This document shows positions 43,611 to 53,021 of a stretch of 64,000 bases of DNA, in pieces. The notes beneath the pieces were generated by a model. It was not told where the DNA came from. It searched no databases and saw only the letters and a list, made by a program, of their open reading frames with translations. Position 1 is the stretch's first letter, and each line of letters begins with the position of its first letter. This stretch comes from Roseibium sp. (GTDB lineage: Bacteria; Pseudomonadota; Alphaproteobacteria; Rhizobiales; Stappiaceae): NCBI GenBank assembly GCA_017643925.1, contig JAEPML010000012.1, positions 106,652 to 170,651 on the forward strand, in the 5' to 3' direction. Position numbers and translations under genes: made by a program.

Positions 43611-44969
43611 TCATCGGTTTGGCAGCAACATCAACGCCAGCTCGGGTGTCAGAGATACGACAAGCCAGACACCGATCAGCGCAACGAGATATGGAACCGT
43701 ATATCGAAGCAAGCGGAAATAGGGAACACCGGTGACCCCAGATGCCACATATAGGTTCAGGCCGTAAGGAGGCGTGATGAAGCCGATGGAAGCTCCTACC
43801 AGGAAAATGACCGAGAAATGGATCGGGTCCACACCGACGGAAGCTGCAATCGGCGCCAGGATCGGAGCCAGGATGATGGTGACCGGCAGGCTTTCAAGCA
43901 CCATTCCCGATACGAAGACGATGATCATCGAGGTGAACAGGACTGCGTGATATCCGCCCATCGACGTAACAAAGTCACCGATGGTCTGCTGAGCACCCAG
44001 CAGGGACAAGATCTGTTGCATCACGACGGAAATAGCGATCAACGGCGCGAGAATTCCGGTAATCTGGGCCGACCGGATAACGATGGACGGCACTTCACGA
44101 ACCGTGAAACCCTGGACCACGAGCATTTCGGCATAGCCCTTTTCAGCAATCGGGCGCTCGCTGCGGTGACCCATGATCTTGTTGAGCGGATAGCTGACGA
44201 AACCCGCGATCATGCAGAACCCCACTGTGACACCCGCTGCCTCGGTCGGCGAGAACTTGCCGGTATAGATCCCCCACAGGACCAGGCCGATCGCGAAGAA
44301 CCCGAGCCACGCGCCAAAGGCGGTCTTCAGGATGCGATTGAGCTGAAGCGGTATCAGAAACCCCCATCCGTTCATGCGGCAGATGATCCAGCAGGCGACT
44401 TGCATGCCGATCACCATCAGGGCACCGGGAATGATGCCGGCAACGAAGAGGTCGGAAATGGGCAGGTTCATCAGGAACCCGTAGACGATAAAGATGATCG
44501 ACGGTGGAATGATGATACCGACGGTTCCGCCGGCGGCAGCAGTCGCAGCCGAAAAGCGTTCGTCGTACCCGCCCTTGACCATTTCGGGGTGAAGCATGGA
44601 CCCGATCGTTGCGGTCGTCGCCGAATTGGACCCGGAAATGGCAGCGAACAAGCCACAGGCCCCCAGGGACGCCATGGCCAATCCCCCTCTGATCCACCCA
44701 AGCATTGCATAGGCGAAGTCCGAAAGACGCCGGGCAATGCCAGAGCGGTTGATCAGGTCGCCTGTCAGGATGAAGAGGGGCATGGCCAGAAGCGCGAAGC
44801 CTTTGTTGAAGACGTTCAGCAATTCCGCTCCGAGATTGTCGAGCGTGAGACCAAGCACGAATGAGCAGCCGATGACCCAATAGGCAATGACAAGCAGGAC
44901 AGGCACACCGATCATGAACAGAATGGTGACGCTGATCGATATCAGGGTGACCCAGGTCGCATCGGTCAT
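43611..44969 (-). CDS. dctM: TRAP transporter large permease (DctM)
   Basis: 452 residues from the ATG at 44969, overlapping the dctQ stop by one base. Family motifs: FALLAMPLFILTGDLINRSGIARRLSDFAYAMLGWIRGG, GSNSATTATIGSMLHPEMVKGGYDERFSAATAAAGGTVGIIIPPS and GFITPPYGLNLYVASGVTG (given as regions). Slightly longer than usual through an extended cytoplasmic loop around residues 280-300 (HRSERPIAEKGYAEM). Confidence 0.92.
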   Translation of the reverse strand: MTDATWVTLISISVTILFMIGVPVLLVIAYWVIGCSFVLGLTLDNLGAELLNVFNKGFALLAMPLFILTGDLINRSGIARRLSDFAYAMLGWIRGGLAMASLGACGLFAAISGSNSATTATIGSMLHPEMVKGGYDERFSAATAAAGGTVGIIIPPSIIFIVYGFLMNLPISDLFVAGIIPGALMVIGMQVACWIICRMNGWGFLIPLQLNRILKTAFGAWLGFFAIGLVLWGIYTGKFSPTEAAGVTVGFCMIAGFVSYPLNKIMGHRSERPIAEKGYAEMLVVQGFTVREVPSIVIRSAQITGILAPLIAISVVMQQILSLLGAQQTIGDFVTSMGGYHAVLFTSMIIVFVSGMVLESLPVTIILAPILAPIAASVGVDPIHFSVIFLVGASIGFITPPYGLNLYVASGVTGVPYFRLLRYTVPYLVALIGVWLVVSLTPELALMLLPNR

Positions 44970-45637
44970 CAGCGATCCTCCCCGATGACGGCCTGATTGA
45001 TCAGCGGCCGGTTTTCGCGCCAATTGGACAGGTCGTCAGACAGGTTTTCAAACACCCGGGCGGCGAGCAGAACAAACGAAAGCGGTGCTGTGATCAGGAA
45101 CCACCATTGCATGACATTGTCGGTGCCGAGCACGATCTGGAAATTTGATGCCGACAGGGCCGTTACCCTCACCGTGGTGACAAACACGATCACGGCAAAC
45201 ACGAACCAGAGAACAGCGTCCAGGCACAGGCAGGCCATTTGCGCCCACCGCGGCATGATCATGCGAAACTCCGAGAAACTGAGATGGGTGCGAAGACGCA
45301 CGTTAAACGCCGCACCGAACCAGGCCATGATCATGAACAGGAGCGGCGGGATCGTCGTGGACCATGGCTCCTGGTTCTTGAAGACAAAGCGGTCGATCAC
45401 GCCCCAGAAGATGATGAAGGCGATGGCAAGGTAGCTCCATACCATGATGGTCCGCTCAAGGTGGCGATCCAGTAACGGAAACAGGCGGTAGAGAAACAGA
45501 ACCAGGAAACCGCCAGCTGCCGTTGCAACTGCTCCCAGCACCCAGGCAGCATCAGACTTCAGCGCATTCCGGATTTCCCAACTGTCTTGCGACGCCATTG
45601 CGCTCAGGATCGCTCCCAGATCCGTCCAAAGTGACAT
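44969..45637 (-). CDS. dctQ: TRAP transporter small permease (DctQ)
   Basis: 222 residues with four helices and a longer N-terminal cytoplasmic stretch than typical DctQ. Helix 1 begins near residue 32; FGAAFNVRLRTHLSFSEFRMIMPR matches the family loop between helices 2 and 3. Lies 88 bases after the dctP stop with a strong hairpin in between. Confidence 0.85.
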   Translation of the reverse strand: MSLWTDLGAILSAMASQDSWEIRNALKSDAAWVLGAVATAAGGFLVLFLYRLFPLLDRHLERTIMVWSYLAIAFIIFWGVIDRFVFKNQEPWSTTIPPLLFMIMAWFGAAFNVRLRTHLSFSEFRMIMPRWAQMACLCLDAVLWFVFAVIVFVTTVRVTALSASNFQIVLGTDNVMQWWFLITAPLSFVLLAARVFENLSDDLSNWRENRPLINQAVIGEDR

Positions 45638-45676
45638 AAGGCCCTCCCCGCCTCACCGTTCGGCACGTCAATGCAA

Positions 45677-45709
45677 CAGGGCTGGCACGAATAGATCGCG
45701 CCAGCCCTG
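45677..45709 (-). promoter_or_regulatory. intercistronic hairpin between dctP and dctQ
   Basis: Perfect ten-base arms CAGGGCTGGC / GCCAGCCCTG with a 13-base loop, 16 bases after the dctP stop. No T-run. Confidence 0.6.
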
Positions 45710-45725
45710 AAAGACTACTCTTCGA

Positions 45726-46958
45726 TCAGCCTTTCCACCAACGGCGTGGCTCCACATTTTCCGGCTTCATGTCCTTCGGAATCCTGCGGGCGATGTCATA
45801 GATTTCCTGGTAGGTGTCGATGCCACCTGCCCAACCGTTCAGGCGGTCACGCCATTCCTGCCAAAGTTGCGGCTGGAATTCCGGTGAACACATTTCCTCG
45901 GCCAGCTTGATTTCGCTCTCCGGAAGGAAGGCCGGACGGACATCGTTTTCAACGAAGATGGTTCCGGGCAATTGCGGGTCCGAGAAGCCGACGGTCTTAA
46001 CCAGGGCCGCTTCGTTGGCTGCCTGGACATGGGCCTGTGCCCAATAGGCCGACTCCATGACGGCATCCTGCAGGTCACCACCCAGGCTGTCGAAAACGCT
46101 CGCGGACATGGAAGTGTGTTCCGTGCCGCAGAAGAATTTCAGATCCACCGACTGGCTGACAACGGGCGACATGTTGGCGTAGGCAACGGCACTGGCCCAG
46201 GTTTCCGCGCCATCAATCAGGCCCTGCTTCAGGCCATCAAGTGTTTCCTCCCAGGCAACCGGAACCGGATTCAGGTTCAGCGCCTTCATCGCGATCCGGC
46301 CCAACTGGGTGCCCGTAACGCGGTTCTTGGTGCCGAACAACTGTTCCAGTTTGGTGACCGTGGGGCGGTCTGACCATCCGAGGCCAAGCTGGATACCGCG
46401 CAACTCGCAATGGCTGAACAGGAATTTCAGGCCATGCCTCTTTTCAAGCGGATCGCGCAGTATGCGCTGTGACTCGGGGCTGTAGAGGAAATAGTATTGC
46501 GACGCACGCCCCGGGAACATGAAGGCATAGTCGAGCACGTTCAGGTACGGCGCACCCCCAGCTGAGTTCTGCGTGGAGGCAGCGTAGATGTCGATAATGC
46601 CCTGCTGTGTTTTCTCGACGCAGGACAGCTGACCGCAGATCTGGTTGTCACCGATGAATTCAATGCGGATCTCACCGTCGGTCCGGGCTTCAAGGTCCCT
46701 TGCAAACTCGAGAGCACCGGCGCGCTCGATCAAGAGGTTTCGCGCGTTAAAACCGGCAGCACCGAATTTCAGCGTGTGCTTTGCGGGCTTGGAGAAGCGC
46801 TTTTCATAGGTCGACTCGGCAGCTGCGGCGAGATTGGCGAGGCTCATGGCGCCGCCGAATGTTCCTGCTGCCAACAGCGTCGAGGTCATTCCGTAAGTCC
46901 CCGCAACACGGAACAAATCACGTCGCGAGATATTACCTAACTTGCTTCCTACACTCAT
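45726..46958 (-). CDS. dctP: TRAP transporter substrate-binding protein (DctP) with Tat signal
   Basis: 410 residues from the ATG at 46958 (GGGAGGAT upstream). The N-terminus carries a twin-arginine motif, ISRRDLFRVAG, before a hydrophobic stretch, unlike the Sec signals of the other two TRAP binding proteins here. The mature domain is longer than usual DctP; AVTG-type ligand-arginine region near TGTQLGRIAMKALNLNPVPVAWEETLDGLKQGLIDGAET. Probably folds with help in the cytosol before export. Divergent from the GMC oxidoreductase gene. Confidence 0.88.
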   Translation of the reverse strand: MSVGSKLGNISRRDLFRVAGTYGMTSTLLAAGTFGGAMSLANLAAAAESTYEKRFSKPAKHTLKFGAAGFNARNLLIERAGALEFARDLEARTDGEIRIEFIGDNQICGQLSCVEKTQQGIIDIYAASTQNSAGGAPYLNVLDYAFMFPGRASQYYFLYSPESQRILRDPLEKRHGLKFLFSHCELRGIQLGLGWSDRPTVTKLEQLFGTKNRVTGTQLGRIAMKALNLNPVPVAWEETLDGLKQGLIDGAETWASAVAYANMSPVVSQSVDLKFFCGTEHTSMSASVFDSLGGDLQDAVMESAYWAQAHVQAANEAALVKTVGFSDPQLPGTIFVENDVRPAFLPESEIKLAEEMCSPEFQPQLWQEWRDRLNGWAGGIDTYQEIYDIARRIPKDMKPENVEPRRWWKG

Positions 46959-46988
46959 TGCATCCTCCCTATGCGCAATTAATGAGAC

Positions 46989-47003
46989 TTTTTGTTTCAA
47001 AAA
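46989..47003. promoter_or_regulatory. candidate IclR operator between dctP and the GMC oxidoreductase gene
   Basis: Perfect inverted repeat TTTTTG-TTT-CAAAAA in the 108-base divergent region. A related ACTTTTTGCA lies at 47021-47030. The spacing and A/T-rich palindrome are like known IclR-type sites. Confidence 0.45.
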
Positions 47004-47066
47004 ATGCTAGTTTATTTTCTACTTTTTGCATAGGGTTTTTTCAGGGAATTAACTCGGAGGGCGAAA

Positions 47067-48665
47067 ATGGAGGCTGATTTTGTTGTGATCGGCGCGGGTT
47101 CGGCGGGGTGTGTTGTCGCCAACCGCCTGAGTGAAAACCCGTCCAGCAAGGTCGTCCTTCTGGAAGCCGGGGGACCCGATCGCAATCCCTGGATTCACAT
47201 TCCTGTCGGCTATTTCAAGACCATGCACAACCCCTCGGTCGACTGGTGTTACAAGACGGAACCGGACCCGGGCCTGAATGGCCGCTCCATCGATTGGCCC
47301 CGCGGAAAGGTGCTGGGCGGCTCGTCTTCGCTGAATGGCCTTCTCTATGTGCGCGGCCAGAAGGAGGACTATGACCGCTGGCGGCAGATGGGGAACGAAG
47401 GCTGGGGCTGGGACGATGTTCTACCTCTCTTCAAACGCTCCGAGGACCAGGAGCGTGGAGCCGACGATTTCCACGGATCTGGTGGACCGCTGTCTGTCTC
47501 GAACATGCGCATTCAGCGCCCGATCTGCGACGCATGGGTCGCGGCGGCACAGACGGCCGGCTTTCCTTTCAACCCCGACTACAATGGCGCAACGCAGGAG
47601 GGTGTTGGCTATTTCCAGCTGACCACCAAGAACGGCCGCCGCTGCAGTGCCGCCGTTGCCTATCTGAAACCGATCCGGAACCGGGAAAACCTTCAGATCG
47701 TCACCCACGCCCTGGTGAGCAAGATCAATCTCGACGGGAAGAAAGTTACCAGCGTCAGTTACCGGGACCGGTCCGGCGCAGAAAGGTCGATTTCGGTTCG
47801 GCGGGAAGTGATCCTGAGCGGCGGTGCCATCAATTCACCGCAGGTGCTGATGCTGTCCGGAATTGGCGACCCCCAACATCTTCAGGAAAACGGCATTGAA
47901 CCCGTCCACGAATTGAAGGGCGTGGGTCAGGGACTGCAGGACCATCTGCAGGCACGCCTGGTCTTCAAATGCAACGAACCGACCCTGAACGACGAAGTGC
48001 GCAGCCTCTACAATCAGGCACGCATTGCCCTGAAATATGCGCTCTTCAGGGCGGGTCCGATGACCATGGCTGCAAGTCTCGCCACCGGCTTCTTGAAAAC
48101 CCGGCCGGAAGTAGAGACACCCGACATCCAGTTTCACGTTCAGCCCTGGTCTGCGGATAGCCCCGGCGAAGGCGTACATCCATTTTCTGCCTTCACGATG
48201 TCCGTGTGTCAGCTCCGACCCGAAAGCCGCGGTGAGATCCGCCTCTCTGGGCCCGATCCGAAACAATATCCCCTTATCATTCCACGTTATCTTTCAACGG
48301 AAACGGATTGCCGGACGATTGTCGACGGCGTGAGGATTGCAAGGAAAATCGCACGGCACGCGCCATTGACTTCGAAAATATCGGAAGAGTTCCGTCCCGC
48401 AGCGAAGCTCGAGATCGACGACTACGAAGGCACCTTGGACTGGGCCCGCAACAACAGCGTTTCCATCTATCACCCGACCGGCACTTGCAAGATGGGAACC
48501 GGGAACGGATCCGTGGTCGACTCCAGTCTCAGGGTCCACGGAATTGAAGGATTGCGGGTCGCCGATTGTTCGATCATGCCGGAGATCGTGTCCGGCAACA
48601 CCAACGCCCCGGCCATCATGATCGGAGAAAAGGCTTCGGACCTGATCCGCAGGCCGGCAGCTTAG
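47067..48665 (+). CDS. GMC family FAD-dependent oxidoreductase (choline dehydrogenase-like)
   Basis: 532 residues, standard length. ADP-binding FVVIGAGSAGCVVANRLSE at the N-terminus, GMC signature 1 PRGKVLGGSSSLNGLLYVRG, signature 2 GGAINSPQVLMLSGIG, catalytic His469 in YHPTGTCKMG and the Asn pair in SGNTNAPAIM near 511-513. It oxidises a primary or secondary alcohol to the carbonyl with FAD, and probably passes electrons to quinone. It is divergent from a TRAP-IclR operon, so its substrate is probably what that transporter imports. Confidence 0.92.
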   Translation: MEADFVVIGAGSAGCVVANRLSENPSSKVVLLEAGGPDRNPWIHIPVGYFKTMHNPSVDWCYKTEPDPGLNGRSIDWPRGKVLGGSSSLNGLLYVRGQKEDYDRWRQMGNEGWGWDDVLPLFKRSEDQERGADDFHGSGGPLSVSNMRIQRPICDAWVAAAQTAGFPFNPDYNGATQEGVGYFQLTTKNGRRCSAAVAYLKPIRNRENLQIVTHALVSKINLDGKKVTSVSYRDRSGAERSISVRREVILSGGAINSPQVLMLSGIGDPQHLQENGIEPVHELKGVGQGLQDHLQARLVFKCNEPTLNDEVRSLYNQARIALKYALFRAGPMTMAASLATGFLKTRPEVETPDIQFHVQPWSADSPGEGVHPFSAFTMSVCQLRPESRGEIRLSGPDPKQYPLIIPRYLSTETDCRTIVDGVRIARKIARHAPLTSKISEEFRPAAKLEIDDYEGTLDWARNNSVSIYHPTGTCKMGTGNGSVVDSSLRVHGIEGLRVADCSIMPEIVSGNTNAPAIMIGEKASDLIRRPAA

Positions 48666-48710
48666 GTCAGGCCTGGAGCAGCCATCCCCTCGGCTGTACA
48701 AGGGACTGAG

Positions 48711-48735
48711 CGGCAGCCCCCGTGGGGGCTGCCGG
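48711..48735. terminator. hairpin between convergent GMC and dctM genes
   Basis: CGGCAGCCCC / GGGGCTGCCG arms, ten or more pairs with a tiny loop, between two convergent stops. It has no T-run; bidirectional transcription stop or mRNA end protection. Confidence 0.6.
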
Positions 48736-48746
48736 ATATTGCTACC

Positions 48747-50063
48747 CTAACCGCCACCCGGCCCCTTGCGGATGTTTTCCGGCAGCCAGGTCGCGATCTC
48801 CGGGAAGGCGATCAGGACGAACACCATGACGACCATGATCAGGAACATCGGGAAGCCGGCCCGGGCAATGAAGCCCATCTCGTGATGGGTCATGCCCTGA
48901 AGCACGAAGAGGTTGAACCCGATCGGCGGCGTGATCTGCGCCATTTCGACAACCACCACGATGAAGATGCCGAACCAGATGAGGTCAATGCCTGCCTGAC
49001 GGACCATCGGCTCGACCACGGCCATGGTCAGCACGACCGACGAAATCCCGTCCAGGAACATGCCGAGGATGATGTAGAACACCAGCAGAACCATCAACAG
49101 CTCGAAGCGGGAAAGCTCCATCTGGGCAATCAGGTCGGCAAGACCTCTCGGCAATCCCGTGAAACCCATTGAGAGCGACAGGAAAGCCGCACCAGCCAGG
49201 ATCAGAGCGATCATCGCTGATGTTCGGGTCGCACCCATCAGGCTGGCCGTGAAGGTCTTCCAGGTGAGCGAGCCCTGGCTGGCGGCCAGGATAAGACCGC
49301 CGATCACACCGAATGCCGCCGCCTCGGTGGCGGTGGCATAGCCCAGATACATCGAGCCGATCACGACCATGATCAGCAAGATGACCGGGATCAGGAAGCG
49401 TGAATTCTGCACGCGCTGCGCAAAAGTCATGGGCGGTTCGGCGTCCGGATTCCAGTTTTTGGACACCTTCGACATCACCGCCACATAGGCCATGAACATG
49501 GCCGCCAGAACCAGGCCCGGCAGAATACCGGCAAAGAATAGCTTGGAGATGGATTCGTTGATGGTCACGCCGTAGACGATCAACGTCAGCGACGGCGGGA
49601 TCATCAGGCCGAGCGTTGCCGCACCGGCCAGTGTCCCGATGATCATCGGTTCCGGGTAATTGCGCTTGCGCAGTTCCGGGATCGACATCTTGCCGACGGT
49701 CGTCAGCGTCGCCGCACTCGATCCGGAGACCGCTGCGAACACCGTACAGCCAACGATGTTGGTATGAACCAGACCACCCGGCAAACCCGCCATCCAGGGA
49801 CTGAGGCCACGGAACATGTCTTCCGACAGGCGGGTTCGATAGAGAATTTCACCCATCCAGATGAAAAGCGGCAAGGCGGTCAGTGTCCAGCTTGATGACG
49901 ACGACCAGATGGTCGTCAGCATCACGTCACCGACCGGCCGTGTTGTGAACAGTTCCATGCCGACCCAGGCGACGCCCATCAGGGCAAGGCCAACCCAGAC
50001 ACCGGTGCCCAGAAGGAGGAACAGGACAAAGAGAAACAGGATGATGATCGAGAAGTCTTCCAT
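48747..50063 (-). CDS. dctM: TRAP transporter large permease (DctM)
   Basis: 438 residues. Motifs FLLGTGVWVGLALMGVAWVG, SWTLTALPLFIWMGEILYRTRLSEDMFRGL, VFAAVSGSSAATLTTVGKMSIPELRKRNYP and MAQITPPIGFNLFVLQGM. Coupled to dctQ with a six-base gap. Last gene of the MLE-DadA-TRAP operon. Confidence 0.92.
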   Translation of the reverse strand: MEDFSIIILFLFVLFLLLGTGVWVGLALMGVAWVGMELFTTRPVGDVMLTTIWSSSSSWTLTALPLFIWMGEILYRTRLSEDMFRGLSPWMAGLPGGLVHTNIVGCTVFAAVSGSSAATLTTVGKMSIPELRKRNYPEPMIIGTLAGAATLGLMIPPSLTLIVYGVTINESISKLFFAGILPGLVLAAMFMAYVAVMSKVSKNWNPDAEPPMTFAQRVQNSRFLIPVILLIMVVIGSMYLGYATATEAAAFGVIGGLILAASQGSLTWKTFTASLMGATRTSAMIALILAGAAFLSLSMGFTGLPRGLADLIAQMELSRFELLMVLLVFYIILGMFLDGISSVVLTMAVVEPMVRQAGIDLIWFGIFIVVVVEMAQITPPIGFNLFVLQGMTHHEMGFIARAGFPMFLIMVVMVFVLIAFPEIATWLPENIRKGPGGG

Positions 50064-50069
50064 GGCGGC

Positions 50070-50603
50070 CTACTCCCCGAAGCTCTGGTCGACCAGATCA
50101 CGCTTGATCCGGTTGCGACCGTCAATGAGAACACTGATCAGGTGATCCGTCAGCGCAATCGCCATGATGATGGCGCCTGCAAGCATGAAGGACTGGGGGA
50201 TCCAGAGCGGTGTGCGATCCTGCCCCTGACTGATGTCATTGATCATGATGGAGAAATTCACGAAACGCCATCCGAACCAGACGAAGTACCACATCACCAG
50301 AGAACCGATCGCGAAGCACCAGGCATCGATCCACCGGGCAACGGCCGGCGAGACTGCGTTCAGCAATATGGACACCCTGATGTGGCTGCCGTGATTGAGC
50401 GCATTGGCAAATGCGAGGAACGATGCCGCCGCCATGAAATAGCCTGCATATTCCGGAATGCCCGGCGCAACTTCGCCAGTCCATCGTGCCAGCATCTGCA
50501 GGACGATCAGAACCAGGATGGCGACCAGGCAAAGTGCGGCGAGCACACCCGATATGCGATACAGTAAATCAAGACCGGAGCGAAGAGCCCTTAGCGCCGT
50601 CAT
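50070..50603 (-). CDS. dctQ: TRAP transporter small permease (DctQ)
   Basis: 177 residues from the ATG at 50603, which has GGGGGA upstream. Four helices, with MLARWTGEVAPGIPEYAGYFMAAASFLAFANALNHGSHIRV matching the DctQ helix 1-2 loop (region about 33-73). Partner of the following dctM. Confidence 0.9.
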   Translation of the reverse strand: MTALRALRSGLDLLYRISGVLAALCLVAILVLIVLQMLARWTGEVAPGIPEYAGYFMAAASFLAFANALNHGSHIRVSILLNAVSPAVARWIDAWCFAIGSLVMWYFVWFGWRFVNFSIMINDISQGQDRTPLWIPQSFMLAGAIIMAIALTDHLISVLIDGRNRIKRDLVDQSFGE

Positions 50604-50705
50604 GTTGTCCCCCGTTTCAGATTGCACGTCTCCCGCCCTGCCGCGATCAGGGTCCGGCCATGCCCGACGGTTTCCCCTGCCGGCAGAATGCGGGATCTTG
50701 CAGGA

Positions 50706-50732
50706 ACGGGCGGCCCCTGACGGACCGCCCGT
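50706..50732 (-). promoter_or_regulatory. intercistronic hairpin between dctP and dctQ
   Basis: Perfect eight-base arms ACGGGCGG / CCGCCCGT around an 11-base centre, ten bases after the dctP stop. Same placement as in the other transporter operons of this window. Confidence 0.6.
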
Positions 50733-50741
50733 GTCTTGGTC

Positions 50742-51722
50742 TTATTGCTTGGCTTTGAAGGCCTCAACGATGGCCGCGCCATCTTCACCGGCAGCTTCCA
50801 GCCATTCATTGGTCATGGTAACGCCGATTTCCTTCAGCTCGCCAACCATCTGGTCGGATGCCGGCCCGACGGTCATGCCACCATCGCGCAGCCCCTGAAG
50901 CGTGAAGCCGGTATATTCCTTGGAACGCCAGTTGCCTGCATACTCGGCAAGTTCCGCACATCCGCGAATGACGTTCTTGTTCTGGTCGGAGACACCGTCC
51001 CAGACCTGCGAATTCACCATCACGTAGTTGCGCGGCAGCCAGGCATCCACTTCATAGAAGTAGTTCAGGCTCTCCCAGACCTTCCGGTCGTAACCGGTGG
51101 AGCCGGAGGACACCATGGAATCGGCAACACCTGTCGCGAAGGCCTGGCTGATTTCAGCTGCTTCGATTGTCACCGGAAGCATGCCGGTAAGTTCCGCCAG
51201 ACGTGAGGTAGCGTTGTTGTAGCTGCGGAACTTGATGCCCTTCATGTCGGCAACGGAGTTCACTTCGTTCTTGAAGTAGAGACCCTGCGGCGGCCACGGC
51301 ACGGCATAAAGCAAGGTCAGGTTCTGGTCTGCAAGGACCTTTTCAATGGTTGGCTTGGCCGCTTCCCAGAGCTTGGCACTGTCGTCAAAGGACGTTGCCA
51401 GGAACGGGATCGAGTCAAACCCGAACAGGGCATTCTCGTTCTGGTGGCCGGAAAGGAGCCGCTCGCCGATCGGCACCTGGCCGGTCTGGATCGCACGCTT
51501 GATCTGCGCGCCCGGGAACAGGGAGCCGGACGGGTGGGTCACGATCTCGATCTCGCCGCCAGTGCCCGTTTTCACACATTTTGCAAACTCGGCGCCGGTT
51601 GCCGAGTGGAAGTTGCTCGCCGAATAGGCCATCGGCATGTCCCACTTTTCCGCGGCCAGGACAGGCATGGCGCTTGCGACGGTCAGGGCTGTTGTCGTCA
51701 GTACCGTTGTCAGGAATTTCAT
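50742..51722 (-). CDS. dctP: TRAP transporter substrate-binding protein (DctP)
   Basis: 326 residues. Sec signal peptide (residues 1-23, ending VLA-AEKWDMPMAY). DctP features: CVKTGTGGEIEIVTHPSGSLFPGAQIKRAIQTGQVPIGE region, the ligand-arginine stretch KGIKFRSYNNATSRLAELTGMLPVTIEAAEISQAFATGVADSMVSS, and two cysteines (Cys48 and one near 275) that may pair. It follows the DadA gene by 54 bases in the same operon, so its ligand should be the substrate of the MLE/DadA enzymes. Confidence 0.92.
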   Translation of the reverse strand: MKFLTTVLTTTALTVASAMPVLAAEKWDMPMAYSASNFHSATGAEFAKCVKTGTGGEIEIVTHPSGSLFPGAQIKRAIQTGQVPIGERLLSGHQNENALFGFDSIPFLATSFDDSAKLWEAAKPTIEKVLADQNLTLLYAVPWPPQGLYFKNEVNSVADMKGIKFRSYNNATSRLAELTGMLPVTIEAAEISQAFATGVADSMVSSGSTGYDRKVWESLNYFYEVDAWLPRNYVMVNSQVWDGVSDQNKNVIRGCAELAEYAGNWRSKEYTGFTLQGLRDGGMTVGPASDQMVGELKEIGVTMTNEWLEAAGEDGAAIVEAFKAKQ

Positions 51723-51776
51723 CTTAGTGCTCCCTTCTGGTTGAACTTGCAGCTTGTTCCGATGCTTTTTGCATTT

Positions 51777-53021
51777 TTATGACTGGAACCTTGCTGCGGA
51801 ATAGGGCGTCATGTCGAGGTTTGATTTTCTGCCCGATATCATTTGCGCCAATAGGCGTCCGGTTTTTGGTCCTCCCGTGAGACCGATGTGATGATGACCG
51901 AATGCGAGCCAGGCGCCGGGTTTTCCAGGCACTTCGCCAATGGCGGGAATGGAGTCGGCAGGTGCAGGGCGATGCCCCATCCACTCCACTTCCCGCTCCC
52001 AGGTCAGCTCCGGCATGGCTGCGCGGATATTGTCACGCAACAGGTTGATGGGGGCCTTGGAGGGTGCTGCTTCCAATCCGCCAAATTCGACGATCCCGGC
52101 CAGCCGGACCCTCCCGTCCATGGGTGTGATCACGAATTTTCCGCTGGCCACCATGACCGGCGACTTCGGCGTGAAGCTCGGCTCCCAGAGTTCCAGGTGA
52201 TAGCCGCGCTCGCTCTCCAGCGGCACGTTGAGCCCCAACTGGTCCGCCAGCGGTTTTGACCAGGCTCCGGTTGCGATCACGATATCTTCGGCACTTATCG
52301 TGCCGTCGCCGGTTTGAAGCACATACGTGCCTTCGCCATTCCGATGTATGGTCTGGACTTCCGCCCGGACCAGCGTAGTGCCCTCTGCTTCGGCATGCCT
52401 TGCCAGCGCCTTGACGTATTCGCCCGGATCGGTGATCCGGCCATGATTTCCAAGGCGCGCCGCGAAGCCGATTTCGGAGGAGAAGCCCGGATCGTATTCC
52501 TGGACGGCCTCGCCTTCGAGTTCGTCCCATTCAAAACCGCAGGCCGCACGTATCGACCATCCAAATGCGTCTTCCTGGTAATGCGCCCGGTCGCGATAGA
52601 GGAAAAGATAATCCGACGGGACGATGTATTTTTCGGCCCCGGTCCCTTTTGAAAGGGTCTGATGTTCCTCAAGGCTGTCACCCACGATCTGCGCAACGGC
52701 GCGAGCGATCTTCTTCACCTCCGCTTCCTTGGCATGGGACAGGTAATTCCGGAGCCAGGGCAGCAGGCGCGGCAGGTAGCGCCATTTCAGGAACAGCGGC
52801 TGGTCACTCGAAAACAGCATCTTCGGCGCCTTGCGCACGATGCCGGGCACCGTCACAGGCACCATGGAACAGGAGGCAAGCACACCGCCATTGCCATGAC
52901 TGGCGCCTTCCCCGGGTTCCGACTTGTCGACGAGGATCACCTTGTGGCCGTCCCGCAGCAACCACACAGCCGTCGAGACCCCGACAATACCAGCACCGAT
53001 GATGGCGATCGTCTTGCTCAT
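51777..53021 (-). CDS. FAD-dependent amino acid oxidoreductase (DadA-like)
   Basis: 414 residues. Dinucleotide site [29 protein letters not shown] at the start (region), the DadA-type [13 protein letters not shown], and a C-terminal [39 protein letters not shown] region that covers the flavin. D-amino acid or secondary amine (proline-like) oxidation with electrons passed to quinone is typical. It overlaps the MLE gene by four bases (ATGA), a strong sign of coupled steps. Confidence 0.88.
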   Translation of the reverse strand: MSKTIAIIGAGIVGVSTAVWLLRDGHKVILVDKSEPGEGASHGNGGVLASCSMVPVTVPGIVRKAPKMLFSSDQPLFLKWRYLPRLLPWLRNYLSHAKEAEVKKIARAVAQIVGDSLEEHQTLSKGTGAEKYIVPSDYLFLYRDRAHYQEDAFGWSIRAACGFEWDELEGEAVQEYDPGFSSEIGFAARLGNHGRITDPGEYVKALARHAEAEGTTLVRAEVQTIHRNGEGTYVLQTGDGTISAEDIVIATGAWSKPLADQLGLNVPLESERGYHLELWEPSFTPKSPVMVASGKFVITPMDGRVRLAGIVEFGGLEAAPSKAPINLLRDNIRAAMPELTWEREVEWMGHRPAPADSIPAIGEVPGKPGAWLAFGHHHIGLTGGPKTGRLLAQMISGRKSNLDMTPYSAARFQS

